Assembly (NCBI GenBank): GCA_036505875.1
Contig: DASXSR010000281.1
Location: 1-30,521, forward strand
Source of the DNA: Onstottus_A sp036505875
GTDB taxonomy: Bacteria > Acidobacteriota > Blastocatellia > UBA7656
DNA: 30,521 nt
Reading direction: 5' to 3'
Every line of letters begins with the position of its first letter. Positions within the stretch are counted from its first letter, which is position 1. The position numbers and the translations under genes are program-made. The notes beneath the pieces were generated by a model, which worked only from the letters and a program-made list of their open reading frames with translations, was not told the origin of the DNA and searched no databases. Below, piece by piece: positions 14,834 through 23,425 of the stretch.

Positions 14834-15585
14834 GCGTTCCAATGATTCAAATCATCGGCGTGACTGGGATGCCTGAAGTAAGAGAAGGCGACGATGTGGC
14901 ATCGCTCATCGTCGAAGCCGCGCGCGTAGCCGAAATCGGAATCGTCGATCGCGATGTGGTGGTGGTAGCGCAGAAGATCATCTCGAAAGCCGAAGGTCGC
15001 ATTGTAAGACTCGATTCGGTTGAGCCTTCGCCTCGGGCACGCGAGTGGGCCGTCGCTTACGACAAAGACCCCCGCGTCGTGGAAGTCGTCCTGCGCGAGT
15101 CGAAGCGGATCGTTCGCATGGAGCGCGGCGTTCTGATCTCAGAGACCGAACAGGGCTTCGTATGCGCGAACGCAGGCGTGGATACTTCCAATGTCGAAGG
15201 GGGAACAGTGACGCTGTTGCCGAAAGATCCAGACGCGTCAGCTGGGCAGATTCACTCGTCACTTGAAAGATCCGTCGGCGTCGAGCTCGCTGTGATCGTC
15301 TCAGATACGTTCGGCCGTCCGTGGCGGGAAGGGCTGGTTAACGTGGCGCTTGGAGTTTCGGGAATTGCTCCGCTGCTAGATTATCGAGGCCAGAAGGATT
15401 CTCACGGTCGGCGGTTGAAAGTCACCGTGATGGCTATCGCGGATGAGCTGGCATCGGCCGCAGAGTTGGTAATGAAGAAGAGCTCGGGAATACCAGTGGC
15501 CATCATTCGCGGGTTTGACTACAACACGAGCGAGGCGACAGGCCGCGAGTTGATCCGCGCGACGGAGCTCGATTTGTTTCGGTGA
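14830..15585 (+). CDS. cofE: Coenzyme F420-0:L-glutamate ligase (single-domain CofE)
   Basis: A 251-residue CofE that adds glutamates to F420-0 using GTP. The N-terminus MIQIIGVTGMPEVREGDDVASLIVEAA and the blocks VVAQKIISKAEGR, GFVCANAGVDTSN, SDTFGRPWREGLVNVALGVSG and ATGREL fit the family. It is a single domain. The FMN-binding nitroreductase half found in mycobacterial FbiB, which reduces dehydro-F420, is absent. The GTG at 14830 overlaps the cofC stop; an ATG at 14842 better matches the family N-terminus and is equally possible. It is the last F420 gene in the block. A new gene with its own strong Shine-Dalgarno begins 65 bp downstream. Confidence 0.93.
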   Translation: MSVPMIQIIGVTGMPEVREGDDVASLIVEAARVAEIGIVDRDVVVVAQKIISKAEGRIVRLDSVEPSPRAREWAVAYDKDPRVVEVVLRESKRIVRMERGVLISETEQGFVCANAGVDTSNVEGGTVTLLPKDPDASAGQIHSSLERSVGVELAVIVSDTFGRPWREGLVNVALGVSGIAPLLDYRGQKDSHGRRLKVTVMAIADELASAAELVMKKSSGIPVAIIRGFDYNTSEATGRELIRATELDLFR

Positions 15586-15650
15586 TCGCGCTTCTGTGAT
15601 AGAATCGTCGGTCTTCCAGGTTTTACGGATCTCAATCCGGAGGTGAGGCA

Positions 15651-16949
15651 ATGTTCACACGGAGAAACTTCCTGAGATCGATCAGCAGTGCCGCTGCGAT
15701 AGCAGGGCTCGCTTCATTCCGCGAAGGCGGCGTTGAGCGAATCCTCGCCGCGTCGCGAATGGCTGGCGGCATGTCACCCGACAAAATCGCCGCCGATGAA
15801 GACTACTGGCGAGAGATTCAGCAAGCTTTCACCGTCGATCGCTCGCTGATCAATCTGAACAATGGCGGCGTCAGCCCTTCGCCTCGCATCGTTCAGGACG
15901 CGATGCGGCGCTATCTCGAATACTCCAACCAGGCGCCGACCATCACGATGTGGCAGGTGCTCGAACCGGAAATCGAGGGCGTCAGGCGAAGATTGGCAGC
16001 CGCGTTCGGCTGCGACTCCGAGGAGATGGCGATCACTCGAAACGCGAGCGAGGCTCTCGAGATATGCATCTTCGGACTCGACCTCAAGCCGGGCGACGAG
16101 GTGCTCACCACTAATCAAGATTACGGTCGGATGCTCACGTCATGGCGGCAACGCGAGCGGCGCGACGGCATAAAAATAAAGTACATTTCGTTCCCGGTTC
16201 CGCCGCCCTCGATGGACGATCTGTACGAGCGATTCGAACGGGCCGTCACGCCTCGGACGAAAGCCATACTCGTGTGTCACATGACCAACCTGACCGGCCA
16301 GATCTTCCCGATCAAGCGCATCTGCCAGATGGGCCGCAAGCGCGGCATCGAAGTGATCGTCGATGGCGCGCACGCCTTTGCGCATTTTCCGTTCAAGCAC
16401 TCGGATCTGGATTGCGATTACTATGGAACGAGCTTGCACAAATGGCTGCTGGCGCCGCACGGAACAGGTTTTCTCTATGTTCGAAAATCGAAGATCGGAA
16501 ACCTGTGGCCGCTGATGGCTGCTGAGAAGAAACAAGACAACGACATTCGCAAGTTCGAAGAGATTGGCACACATCCGGCGGCTAATCACAACGCCATCGC
16601 CGAGGCGTTGACTTTTCAGGAAGGCATAGGCATCGAGCGAAAAGCTGCGCGGCTGCGTTTCTTGAAGGATCGATGGGCGCGACGGCTGGAACAGGTGAAG
16701 GGGGTTCGAATCCTGACGTCGTACGATCCTCAGCAGTCGTGCGGCCTGGCCAATTTCAGCGTCGAAGGCGTCGAACCCGCCAAGCTAGTCAGTCATTTGT
16801 GGGAGCGCTATCGAATCATCGTCACACCGATCAAGCACGAAGAATTCAAGGGCATCAGAGTCACGCCGAACGTCTATACGACTCTCTCCGAGATTGACAT
16901 GTTCTGCGACGCAGTAGAAAAGACGCTTCACTCCGGACTTGCGGCCTGA
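15651..16949 (+). CDS. Tat-exported class V aminotransferase-like PLP enzyme
   Basis: A 432-residue fold-type I PLP enzyme of aminotransferase class V, close in look to isopenicillin N epimerase-like proteins. The N-terminus MFTRRNFLRSISSAAAIAGLASF is a twin-arginine signal. The core shows LINLNNGGVSPSP, ITRNASEALEI for the PLP phosphate, IVDGAHAFAHF with Asp238 and His241, and SLHKW with Lys264 as the Schiff-base lysine. A PLP enzyme with a Tat signal would be folded and loaded in the cytoplasm, then exported. Substrate unknown. A strong GGAGGTGAGG lies just before the ATG. The TGA stop is touched by the inverted repeat at 16949-17042. It heads a row of genes for extracytoplasmic peptide or amino acid handling. 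Confidence 0.88.
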   Translation: MFTRRNFLRSISSAAAIAGLASFREGGVERILAASRMAGGMSPDKIAADEDYWREIQQAFTVDRSLINLNNGGVSPSPRIVQDAMRRYLEYSNQAPTITMWQVLEPEIEGVRRRLAAAFGCDSEEMAITRNASEALEICIFGLDLKPGDEVLTTNQDYGRMLTSWRQRERRDGIKIKYISFPVPPPSMDDLYERFERAVTPRTKAILVCHMTNLTGQIFPIKRICQMGRKRGIEVIVDGAHAFAHFPFKHSDLDCDYYGTSLHKWLLAPHGTGFLYVRKSKIGNLWPLMAAEKKQDNDIRKFEEIGTHPAANHNAIAEALTFQEGIGIERKAARLRFLKDRWARRLEQVKGVRILTSYDPQQSCGLANFSVEGVEPAKLVSHLWERYRIIVTPIKHEEFKGIRVTPNVYTTLSEIDMFCDAVEKTLHSGLAA

Positions 16950-17042
16950 TGTTCGTAGTCCCGCCTTCAGGCGGAAGTTTGTAACATCACTATTCCGTCC
17001 AACGGATACGAGCTTCCGCCTAAAGGGCGGGACTACGAACAT
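16949..17042. repeat. 94-bp MITE/REPIN-like inverted repeat
   Basis: The left arm (16949-16977) and right arm (17013-17042) are complementary over about 29 nt with one indel and one mismatch. Each arm holds its own small palindrome around CCGCCTTCAGGCGGAAG. The middle is 35 nt. It begins at the last base of the aminotransferase stop codon and ends eight bases before the M20 peptidase ATG. A related single arm is at 23542-23568. Confidence 0.9.
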
Positions 17043-17049
17043 CGTGCTT

Positions 17050-18324
17050 ATGCTCACTTCCGCCGAGACAAGAGTTGTCGTAGCAGTCGACGAACTCGCC
17101 CACGAGATGGTCGAGTGGCTCCGCGCATTCGTCCGCATCCCCACCATCAACCCGCCCGGCGAGAACTACCGTGACGCTGCGCAGTTCATCGGCGACAAGC
17201 TGAAACAATTTGGTTACGAGATCAATTACATTGAAGCGACAGGCCGGCCCGAATGCACGCCCGAACATCCCCGCGTCAACGTCATCGGTCACCTTCACGG
17301 CGCGAGCCTTCACCCGACGCTTCATTTCAATGGACACACAGATGTCGTGCCGCCCGGAGCGGGATGGACTCTCGATCCATTCGCAGGCGAGCGGCGAAAC
17401 GGACGAATCTATGGTCGCGGCGTGACGGATCAAAAAGCGGGCATCGCTGCATCGATCTTCGCAGTCGAGGCCATTCGCCGGGCAGGCGTGCAGCTCAACG
17501 GGTCAATTGAACAAAGCGCGACAGTCGACGAAGAGAGCGGCGGGTTTTCAGGCGTAGCTTACCTGGCAGAACATGGCTATGTTCGGCCCGATCTGGTTGA
17601 TTACGTGATAATCACAGAGCCGCTCGATTACGATCGGATCTGTCTCGGTCATCGCGGCGTCTATTGGTTTGAACTCCTGATGCATGGTCGAATCGCTCAC
17701 GGCAGTATGCCGTTTCTTGGGGTCAGCGCGATTGATCGCATGGCCAGGTTGATCGAGAAGATCGAGCGCGAGCTGAAGCCGAAGCTCGCAGCGCGTCGAA
17801 CCAAGATGCCCATCGAACCGGATGCCGCGCGCGCCGCAACGATCAACGTTAATTCGATCTTCGGCGGTCAAGCGCTTAACGATCCTCAAACGCCTTGCGT
17901 TGCCGATCTATGCCGAGCGGTATTCGACCGACGCTTTCTTATCGAAGAAAACCTCCACGACGTGCGCGAAGAACTCGTCGAATTAATCGAGGAGTTGCGT
18001 GAACAAGACGCTGAGCTTCAATATGAGTTGAAGGATTTGATGGTGGTCCATCCGACGATGACCGCGCCTAACTCACAGCTTGTGAAAACGATGAGCGACG
18101 CTGTTCGCGAAACGGTAGGCCGCGAGCCGCCCTTGATCGCAAGCCCCGGCACTTACGATCAGAAACACTTCTCCCGGATCGCGGGCATCGAACAATGCAT
18201 CGCGTACGGGCCGGGGATTTTGAAGATGGCGCATCAGCCGGATGAGTATTGCGAGATCGAGCATCTGGTGTCGGCTTGCAAAGCGATGGCCGTTGGGGCT
18301 ATGAGACTACTTGGAGTTGAATAG
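17050..18324 (+). CDS. M20-family zinc peptidase/deacylase
   Basis: A 424-residue M20 metallopeptidase of the ArgE/DapE/carboxypeptidase G2 type, cutting N-acyl amino acids or dipeptides. Metal and catalytic residues are visible: His96 in NGHTDVVP, Asp127 in GRGVTDQK, Glu161-Glu162 in DEESGG, Glu190 in ITEP, and a late His in HQPDEY. The dimerisation domain contains RIAHGSMPFLGVSAI. No signal peptide is seen, so it is probably cytoplasmic. The ATG at 17050 is chosen because everything upstream in frame is encoded by the inverted repeat; a GTG at 17044 is the alternative. The stop TAG is followed at once by another repeat. Its position between two Tat-exported enzymes suggests peptide or N-acyl amino acid catabolism. 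Confidence 0.9.
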   Translation: MLTSAETRVVVAVDELAHEMVEWLRAFVRIPTINPPGENYRDAAQFIGDKLKQFGYEINYIEATGRPECTPEHPRVNVIGHLHGASLHPTLHFNGHTDVVPPGAGWTLDPFAGERRNGRIYGRGVTDQKAGIAASIFAVEAIRRAGVQLNGSIEQSATVDEESGGFSGVAYLAEHGYVRPDLVDYVIITEPLDYDRICLGHRGVYWFELLMHGRIAHGSMPFLGVSAIDRMARLIEKIERELKPKLAARRTKMPIEPDAARAATINVNSIFGGQALNDPQTPCVADLCRAVFDRRFLIEENLHDVREELVELIEELREQDAELQYELKDLMVVHPTMTAPNSQLVKTMSDAVRETVGREPPLIASPGTYDQKHFSRIAGIEQCIAYGPGILKMAHQPDEYCEIEHLVSACKAMAVGAMRLLGVE

Positions 18325-18402
18325 ACCGCGGATGAAACGGATTAGACTGATTGCTACCGGTCTGATCCGCTCCAGTCTGTCTGATCTGTGCCATCCGTGG
18401 CC
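18325..18402. repeat. Imperfect inverted repeat after the M20 gene
   Basis: The left end ACCGCGGATGAAACGGATTA and the right end GATCTGTGCCATCCGTGGC are imperfectly complementary. Related inner segments (GACTGATTG, CAGTCTGTC) extend the pairing. It begins directly after the TAG stop of the M20 peptidase and fills most of the 98 bp before the next gene. Confidence 0.7.
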
Positions 18403-18422
18403 TGCTCCTAATCTCGATACTT

Positions 18423-19523
18423 ATGAGTTCAAACCGGCGCGACAACTCGTTACCGCTCAAACCCACGCGCCGAGAGATAATTCGCGCGGGGCTTGCTGCT
18501 GGCGGTTTAGGCTTGGTGCATTATCACAGTTTTTCCAGCGCTACCGAAGCGAACTCTTCAGGCGCAATCGCCGATGTAGCCGGAATCAAAGTTGGTCACT
18601 TCACCGACACTCGGAGGCCAACAGGCTGCACCGTTATCCTCGCTGAAGAAGGCGCAGTCGCAGGCGTTGACGTTCGCGGCGCCGCGCCGGGTACTCGCGA
18701 GACGGATTTGCTCAATCCGATCAACAGTGTTCAACAAGTTCACGCGATTATGCTCTCGGGCGGCAGCGCGTTTGGACTCGACACTGCAACAGGAGCAATG
18801 CGTTATCTTGAAGAACGCGGCATCGGGTTTAACGTTGGCGTTGCTCGTGTGCCGATCATCCCGGCGGCGATTCTGTTCGATCTCGGCGTGGGTGATTCAA
18901 AGATCAGGCCAGATGCCGAAGCTGGCTACAAAGCATGTAAAGCGGCTACGACCACGGCTCCTGCTGAAGGCAATGTCGGCGCAGGTGCGGGCGCAACCGT
19001 GGGGAAACTTTTTGGCATTTCTCGCGCGATGAAGAGCGGAATCGGAACATCAGCAATCAAGCTCGAAAGAATCACTGTCGGCGCGATCGTCGCGGTCAAC
19101 GCAGTTGGCGACGTTTTCGATCCGGCAACCGGGAAAATCATCGCTGGCGCGAGAACCAAGGACGGCAAGTCGCTCGTGAACACTATGGCGGCGCTGCTTC
19201 GCGGCGAGCCGATCCCAACGCTGCTCGCAGGAACGGCGACAACGATTGGTGTCGTGGCGACTGATGTCGTTCTTGCAAAGTCGCAGGCTTCAAAGGTCGC
19301 TCAGATGGCTCACGACGGATTGGCTCGAACGATCAATCCTGTTCACACGGCTTACGATGGCGACACGATCTTCGCGCTGGCGACCGGTAAGTCTTCGAAG
19401 CCGGCTAACGTGACCTTGATTGGAGCGCTCGCCGCGGAAGCGATGGCTCAAGCAGTTGTGAGAGCGGTGAAGGCCGCTCGCGGCGTCGCTGGTTTCCCAA
19501 GCACCGCGGATCTTCAGCGCTGA
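18423..19523 (+). CDS. Tat-exported P1/DmpA-type aminopeptidase (N-terminal nucleophile)
   Basis: A 366-residue protein of peptidase family P1 (DmpA/BapA/NylC group), which hydrolyse N-terminal D- or beta-amino acids or oligomeric amides after self-cleavage. Blocks typical of the family are VAGIKVGHFTD, GCTVILAEEGAVAGVDVRGAAPGT, IMLSGGSAFGLD, GNVGAGAGATVGK and TTIGVVATDVVL. By alignment from memory, the self-processing nucleophile should be Thr273 in ATTIGVVATD, preceded by Ala rather than the Gly of DmpA or Asn of NylC; this needs an alignment. The N-terminus has a Tat-like signal (TRREIIRAGLAAGGLG), so it should act outside the cytoplasm. No clear Shine-Dalgarno precedes the ATG, because a repeat occupies the gap. 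Confidence 0.88.
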   Translation: MSSNRRDNSLPLKPTRREIIRAGLAAGGLGLVHYHSFSSATEANSSGAIADVAGIKVGHFTDTRRPTGCTVILAEEGAVAGVDVRGAAPGTRETDLLNPINSVQQVHAIMLSGGSAFGLDTATGAMRYLEERGIGFNVGVARVPIIPAAILFDLGVGDSKIRPDAEAGYKACKAATTTAPAEGNVGAGAGATVGKLFGISRAMKSGIGTSAIKLERITVGAIVAVNAVGDVFDPATGKIIAGARTKDGKSLVNTMAALLRGEPIPTLLAGTATTIGVVATDVVLAKSQASKVAQMAHDGLARTINPVHTAYDGDTIFALATGKSSKPANVTLIGALAAEAMAQAVVRAVKAARGVAGFPSTADLQR

Positions 19524-19531
19524 AAGCTTCC

Positions 19532-19608
19532 TCACGTCTTTGCGTCGTCGCGTCCTTGCGTTAAATTCTTTTCTCGCGCAAAGACGCGAAGCCGGAAAGA
19601 ACGCAAAG
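19532..19608. repeat. GCAAAGACGC-type inverted repeat before the symporter gene
   Basis: CTTTGCGTCGTCGCGTCCTT on the left and CGCAAAGACGCGAAGCC plus AACGCAAAG on the right are imperfect complements around TTAAATTCTTTTC. It begins nine bases after the P1 peptidase stop and ends just before the symporter ATG. It creates a false N-terminal extension of the symporter frame back to 19540. Confidence 0.7.
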
Positions 19609-19611
19609 CCG

Positions 19612-21021
19612 ATGACCTTCCTTTTTGTCCTCACCACCTACGCAGTGCTAATGGTCGCCCTCGGCATAGTGGTATCGCGACGAGTACGAGCCTCAAGCGA
19701 TTTCTTCGTTGCAGGTCGGGGCCTAGGCGCGGGGCTGATCTTCTCGACCTTGCTCGCGGCGAACATCGGCGCCGGATCGACCGTGGGCGCAGCGGGGCTT
19801 GGCTATCGCGATGGGATGTCAGCCTGGTGGTGGGTTGGGTCGGCGGGAATCGGCTCGGTCATACTCGCGCTCACCGTAGGTCCGAGGATCTGGCGCGTGG
19901 CGAAGGAGCACAATCTCTACACCGTCGGCGATTACCTGGAGTTTCGGTACGACCGCAACGTGCGCGGGCTTGTGGCTTTGCTTTTGTGGTTGGGCTCGCT
20001 TTCGATTCTCGCGGGTCAATTGATCGCAGTCTCATGGATACTAGGCGTCGTCGCCGGGACTGGCAAGGCCATCGGGTGCTTGATTGCGGCAGCGGTCGTT
20101 ACCACTTATTTCGCGCTAGGCGGTCTGCACGCAGCGGCGCGAGTGAACGTGCTGCAGTTGACCGTGAAGCTCGTTGGCTTCATCATCGCGCTGTTTTATC
20201 TGTTGAATGCCGGAGGCTGGCTGACTGCATTGAAAGGGTCCGTGACTCCCGCGGTCGGACCCGAACAAGTTGATGCTTACTTCGGTCTCGCAGGCAAAGG
20301 CTGGTCCGCAGCGCTCAATTATCTCGCGATACTCGGACCGTCATTCATCGTATCGCCGGGGATATTGCAAAAGATTTTCGGGGCGCGCGATGAAAGAGCC
20401 GTGCGAATCGGAGTCGGCGCGAACGCCCTTGGTCTGCTTGCGTACGCAGTTGTGCCAGTGCTGATGGGAATCATCGCGCGAAGCCGCTATCCTTCGTTGT
20501 CAAACCACGAGCTTGCGCTTCCGACGTTGCTAACCGGGGCGCTGCCGCTGTGGATGGGCGCGCTGCTACTGGGCGCGATTTTTTCCGCTGAGCTGAGCGC
20601 CTCGGACGCCGTGTTGTTCATGCTGAGCACGTCTCTGAGCAAAGACCTGTACAAAACTTTCATCAACCGGGAAGCAACTGACGACCGGTTGATTCGAGTC
20701 GCGAGGGTCTCGGCAATAGTGTGCGGAGCGATGGGCGCGATCTTGGGAATCTTATTGCCGACGGTGATCTCAGCATTGAAGATCTTCTACACGCTGCTGT
20801 CGGCTGCGCTGTTGCTACCGATCGTTTTCGGCTTATACACGAAGGGCATGAGCGCGCGGACTGCAACGCTGACAATGCTGGCTTCTGTTGTCGTCACGTT
20901 CGCGGTGGAAGTTATCTCCAGCGGACAAGGGCTACTCGGAATGCCATCGCTAGTCGTTGGCGTAGCCGCTGGCGTTGGCGTGATGCTGATCTCGCAGCCT
21001 CTAACTAAGCAGTCGGGTTAG
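19612..21021 (+). CDS. Sodium:solute symporter (SSF/SSS family)
   Basis: A 469-residue integral membrane protein with about 12-13 hydrophobic helices, fitting the sodium:solute symporter family. The first helix (TFLFVLTTYAVLMVALGIVV) is followed by SRRVRASSDFFVAGRGLGAG, a family hallmark. ANIGAGSTVGAAGLGYRDGM and the GAIFSAELSASDAVLFMLST segment near the Na+-binding helix 8 are also characteristic. The substrate cannot be read; the neighbours suggest an amino acid or short peptide. The ATG at 19612 is chosen because the in-frame extension to 19540 is repeat sequence. Confidence 0.9.
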   Translation: MTFLFVLTTYAVLMVALGIVVSRRVRASSDFFVAGRGLGAGLIFSTLLAANIGAGSTVGAAGLGYRDGMSAWWWVGSAGIGSVILALTVGPRIWRVAKEHNLYTVGDYLEFRYDRNVRGLVALLLWLGSLSILAGQLIAVSWILGVVAGTGKAIGCLIAAAVVTTYFALGGLHAAARVNVLQLTVKLVGFIIALFYLLNAGGWLTALKGSVTPAVGPEQVDAYFGLAGKGWSAALNYLAILGPSFIVSPGILQKIFGARDERAVRIGVGANALGLLAYAVVPVLMGIIARSRYPSLSNHELALPTLLTGALPLWMGALLLGAIFSAELSASDAVLFMLSTSLSKDLYKTFINREATDDRLIRVARVSAIVCGAMGAILGILLPTVISALKIFYTLLSAALLLPIVFGLYTKGMSARTATLTMLASVVVTFAVEVISSGQGLLGMPSLVVGVAAGVGVMLISQPLTKQSG

Positions 21022-21079
21022 ACGGAATACCGTGGCGCAGTCCGGCGGCTTCGCATAATATTAATGAAACAGTTCCTTG

Positions 21080-23425
21080 ATGGAAACCTATTTCAGAACA
21101 ACTTCATACGCGTTGGTGACCACGGCGTTTCTAGCGATAACGCTGACCGGCGAACTTGACGCCGTATCAATCGCGCTCTATTCGATCGCGGTGGCAGTCT
21201 GCTTCTATCGTGATGCCCGGGCAGTCAAGCGTCTTCGGTTGCGTGAGTGGATGTGGCGCGCGATCAGCATCGCTTATGTGCCTTTCGTTTTCGTGGACGC
21301 GGCGTTCATCAGCAATCGCCTGCTCGCGCTTGTTCATATGACGCTGTTTGTTTCGGCGGCGAAGCTCCTGCAGAACAAGCGCGACCGCGATTGGGTTTTC
21401 CTTTACTTGATCGCATTTTTTCAGATGCTGTTGGCTGCCGGCCTCACGTTCGATGCGATGTTTGTCGTCTCGCTGGCAAGCTTTCTTTTCTTCTTCATCT
21501 CTACGCTGGCTGCTTTTGAGATTCGCCGGGCGCGCCGCGAGATCGGCCATCGCGAGGATGAGACGGTTGCGCCGTTAAAACAACCTGTTCGGATCAAGTA
21601 CTCCGCTAAAGAAAGATCGAAAGCCGAAAGGGGACTTGGTCGCGTGCGTTATCTTCTCGGAGCGTCGTTCGCCCAGATAGTAATCGTGGCGGTGCTCACG
21701 CTGCCCTTTTTCTTCTTGATCCCGAGGTTCGGAGGTGGAGGGGTCACGCGAAGCTTCGGCGAAGGAGAGTCGATCACTGGATTCTCAGATCGCGTCGAGC
21801 TCGGTCAAGGCGTCGCGACGATCAAGAAGAGTCCGCGAGTGGTGATGCGTGTTAAGTTGGATCGCACACCCCGACGCTATCTCCGATGGCGAGGCGTCGC
21901 GTTGGAAAATTACGACGGGCGAGTTTGGAGTGTGGTGAAGCACCAGCAAAGTGACGATCAGGGAATGCTGCGCGCCGGAGGTGAGGTGCGTGATAAAGAC
22001 GGTCGCTTCTGGTACAGACACTCATTGCCTCCTAATCCGACGGGAGTGCCGGTTTCGATTCAGCACCACGTTCCGCACGATCAAGCCAACTTGATCTATC
22101 AAACAATCCTTCGCGAGCCCATCGATACGGAAACGCTGTTTGCCGCCCAGAAAGCGCTCTCATTGCACGGCCCAATGCCCTCCCTTTCTCAAGATATCTA
22201 CACAGACGCTCTGTCAGCCGCAGGTCTGAAAGGGCGCACGGCCTACGCTGTGTCGTCGGACATAAGTGTTCCCACCGAACAAGAACTGCGCGCGGACTCG
22301 CCCGCCTTGTCGCCCGAAGAGATCAAGCGTTTCAACCTACAGCCACCGAATAAATTAGATCATCGCATTGTGCAGCTTGCTCACGAGATCACCCGGAACT
22401 CGCCAAACGCGTATGACAAAGTCCGGGCAATTGAGACCTATTTTAAGACTGGATTCCATTACACGCTTGACTTGAAATCCGCCGGCGACGATCCGCTGTC
22501 CGAGTTTCTGTTTGAAACTCGCGAGGGCCACTGCGAGTACTTCGCGACGGCGATGACCGTAATGCTGCGGACACTCGATATTCCTGCGCGCATCGTGAAC
22601 GGGTTCCAGATGGGCGAGTACAACGAGCTAAACGGGATGTACACGGTGCGCGAGAGCGATGCTCACTCCTGGGTCGAGGCGTATTTCCCGCGCAGCGGCT
22701 CCTGGATTGAATTCGATCCAACGCCTGCGGCCGGCATCAACGACTACACGCAAGGCGGATTGCTCGGACACCTGAAAGGACAGTTGAGAAGGTACACAGA
22801 CGCGTTGGAAGTGTTCTGGCTCAATTACATCGTTACGCTGGACAGCGACGAACAAGCTTCGATAATGGTCGACCTGCAACACCGATTGGTGAAGCTGAAG
22901 GACCGTTTGCTCGCCGATTATGTGGTTGCAAAGGTCTGGACGCGCAACCTGATAAACAAGCTGATCGTTGGTCGAAGTTGGGACGCCGGAGAGATGCTTA
23001 AGCTTTTAGTCGGCCTTACGGCTCTGGCTCTGTCATCGCTGTCGTTGTACATATTCGTCTCGCATCGCAAGCGCAAACGGCTTCCCCCGACCGGTTATGG
23101 GCCGTGGTGGCATCGGCTGTTCATCCTTCCAACCTGGCGACGTAAATTGGCGAGGCGGGACTACAGACAGTCGGCGGTGCTTTTCTATGAACAGATGCTT
23201 GCCACTGCTCGCCGCGCAGGGTTAGTCAAGCAATCACATCAGACGCCGATCGAGTTCGCCGCCGCTTCGGGACTTGCCCCAATTTGGGAGATAACAACTA
23301 TGTACAATCAAGTCCGCTTCGGCGGCGCCGAGCTAAACGAGAGCGAGAGCAGCCGCGTGTCTGAGCTTCTTTTCGAGCTTAAGCGCAGTATTCGAAACCG
23401 GCGCGGTTCAGAGTTCATTCTTTAG
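21080..23425 (+). CDS. TgpA-like membrane transglutaminase (DUF3488/transglutaminase/DUF4129)
   Basis: A 781-residue protein with the TgpA layout. There is a block of N-terminal membrane helices (about residues 10-215, DUF3488-like), a large extracytoplasmic part with a transglutaminase-like protease fold, one further membrane helix (about 640-660) and a C-terminal cytoplasmic DUF4129-like tail. The catalytic triad is complete: Cys485 in EGHCEYFATAM, His529 in DAHSWVEAY and Asp546 in EFDPTP. TgpA proteins are thought to act on envelope proteins or peptides. These genes often follow a MoxR ATPase and DUF58 gene; neither is in this window, so this copy is solitary. The start is ATG at 21080; a TTG one codon upstream is possible. 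Confidence 0.92.
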   Translation: METYFRTTSYALVTTAFLAITLTGELDAVSIALYSIAVAVCFYRDARAVKRLRLREWMWRAISIAYVPFVFVDAAFISNRLLALVHMTLFVSAAKLLQNKRDRDWVFLYLIAFFQMLLAAGLTFDAMFVVSLASFLFFFISTLAAFEIRRARREIGHREDETVAPLKQPVRIKYSAKERSKAERGLGRVRYLLGASFAQIVIVAVLTLPFFFLIPRFGGGGVTRSFGEGESITGFSDRVELGQGVATIKKSPRVVMRVKLDRTPRRYLRWRGVALENYDGRVWSVVKHQQSDDQGMLRAGGEVRDKDGRFWYRHSLPPNPTGVPVSIQHHVPHDQANLIYQTILREPIDTETLFAAQKALSLHGPMPSLSQDIYTDALSAAGLKGRTAYAVSSDISVPTEQELRADSPALSPEEIKRFNLQPPNKLDHRIVQLAHEITRNSPNAYDKVRAIETYFKTGFHYTLDLKSAGDDPLSEFLFETREGHCEYFATAMTVMLRTLDIPARIVNGFQMGEYNELNGMYTVRESDAHSWVEAYFPRSGSWIEFDPTPAAGINDYTQGGLLGHLKGQLRRYTDALEVFWLNYIVTLDSDEQASIMVDLQHRLVKLKDRLLADYVVAKVWTRNLINKLIVGRSWDAGEMLKLLVGLTALALSSLSLYIFVSHRKRKRLPPTGYGPWWHRLFILPTWRRKLARRDYRQSAVLFYEQMLATARRAGLVKQSHQTPIEFAAASGLAPIWEITTMYNQVRFGGAELNESESSRVSELLFELKRSIRNRRGSEFIL

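Noticed and set aside
16939..17049. N-terminal extension of the M20 peptidase from a TTG
   Set aside because: Encoded by the inverted repeat and overlaps the previous gene's end.
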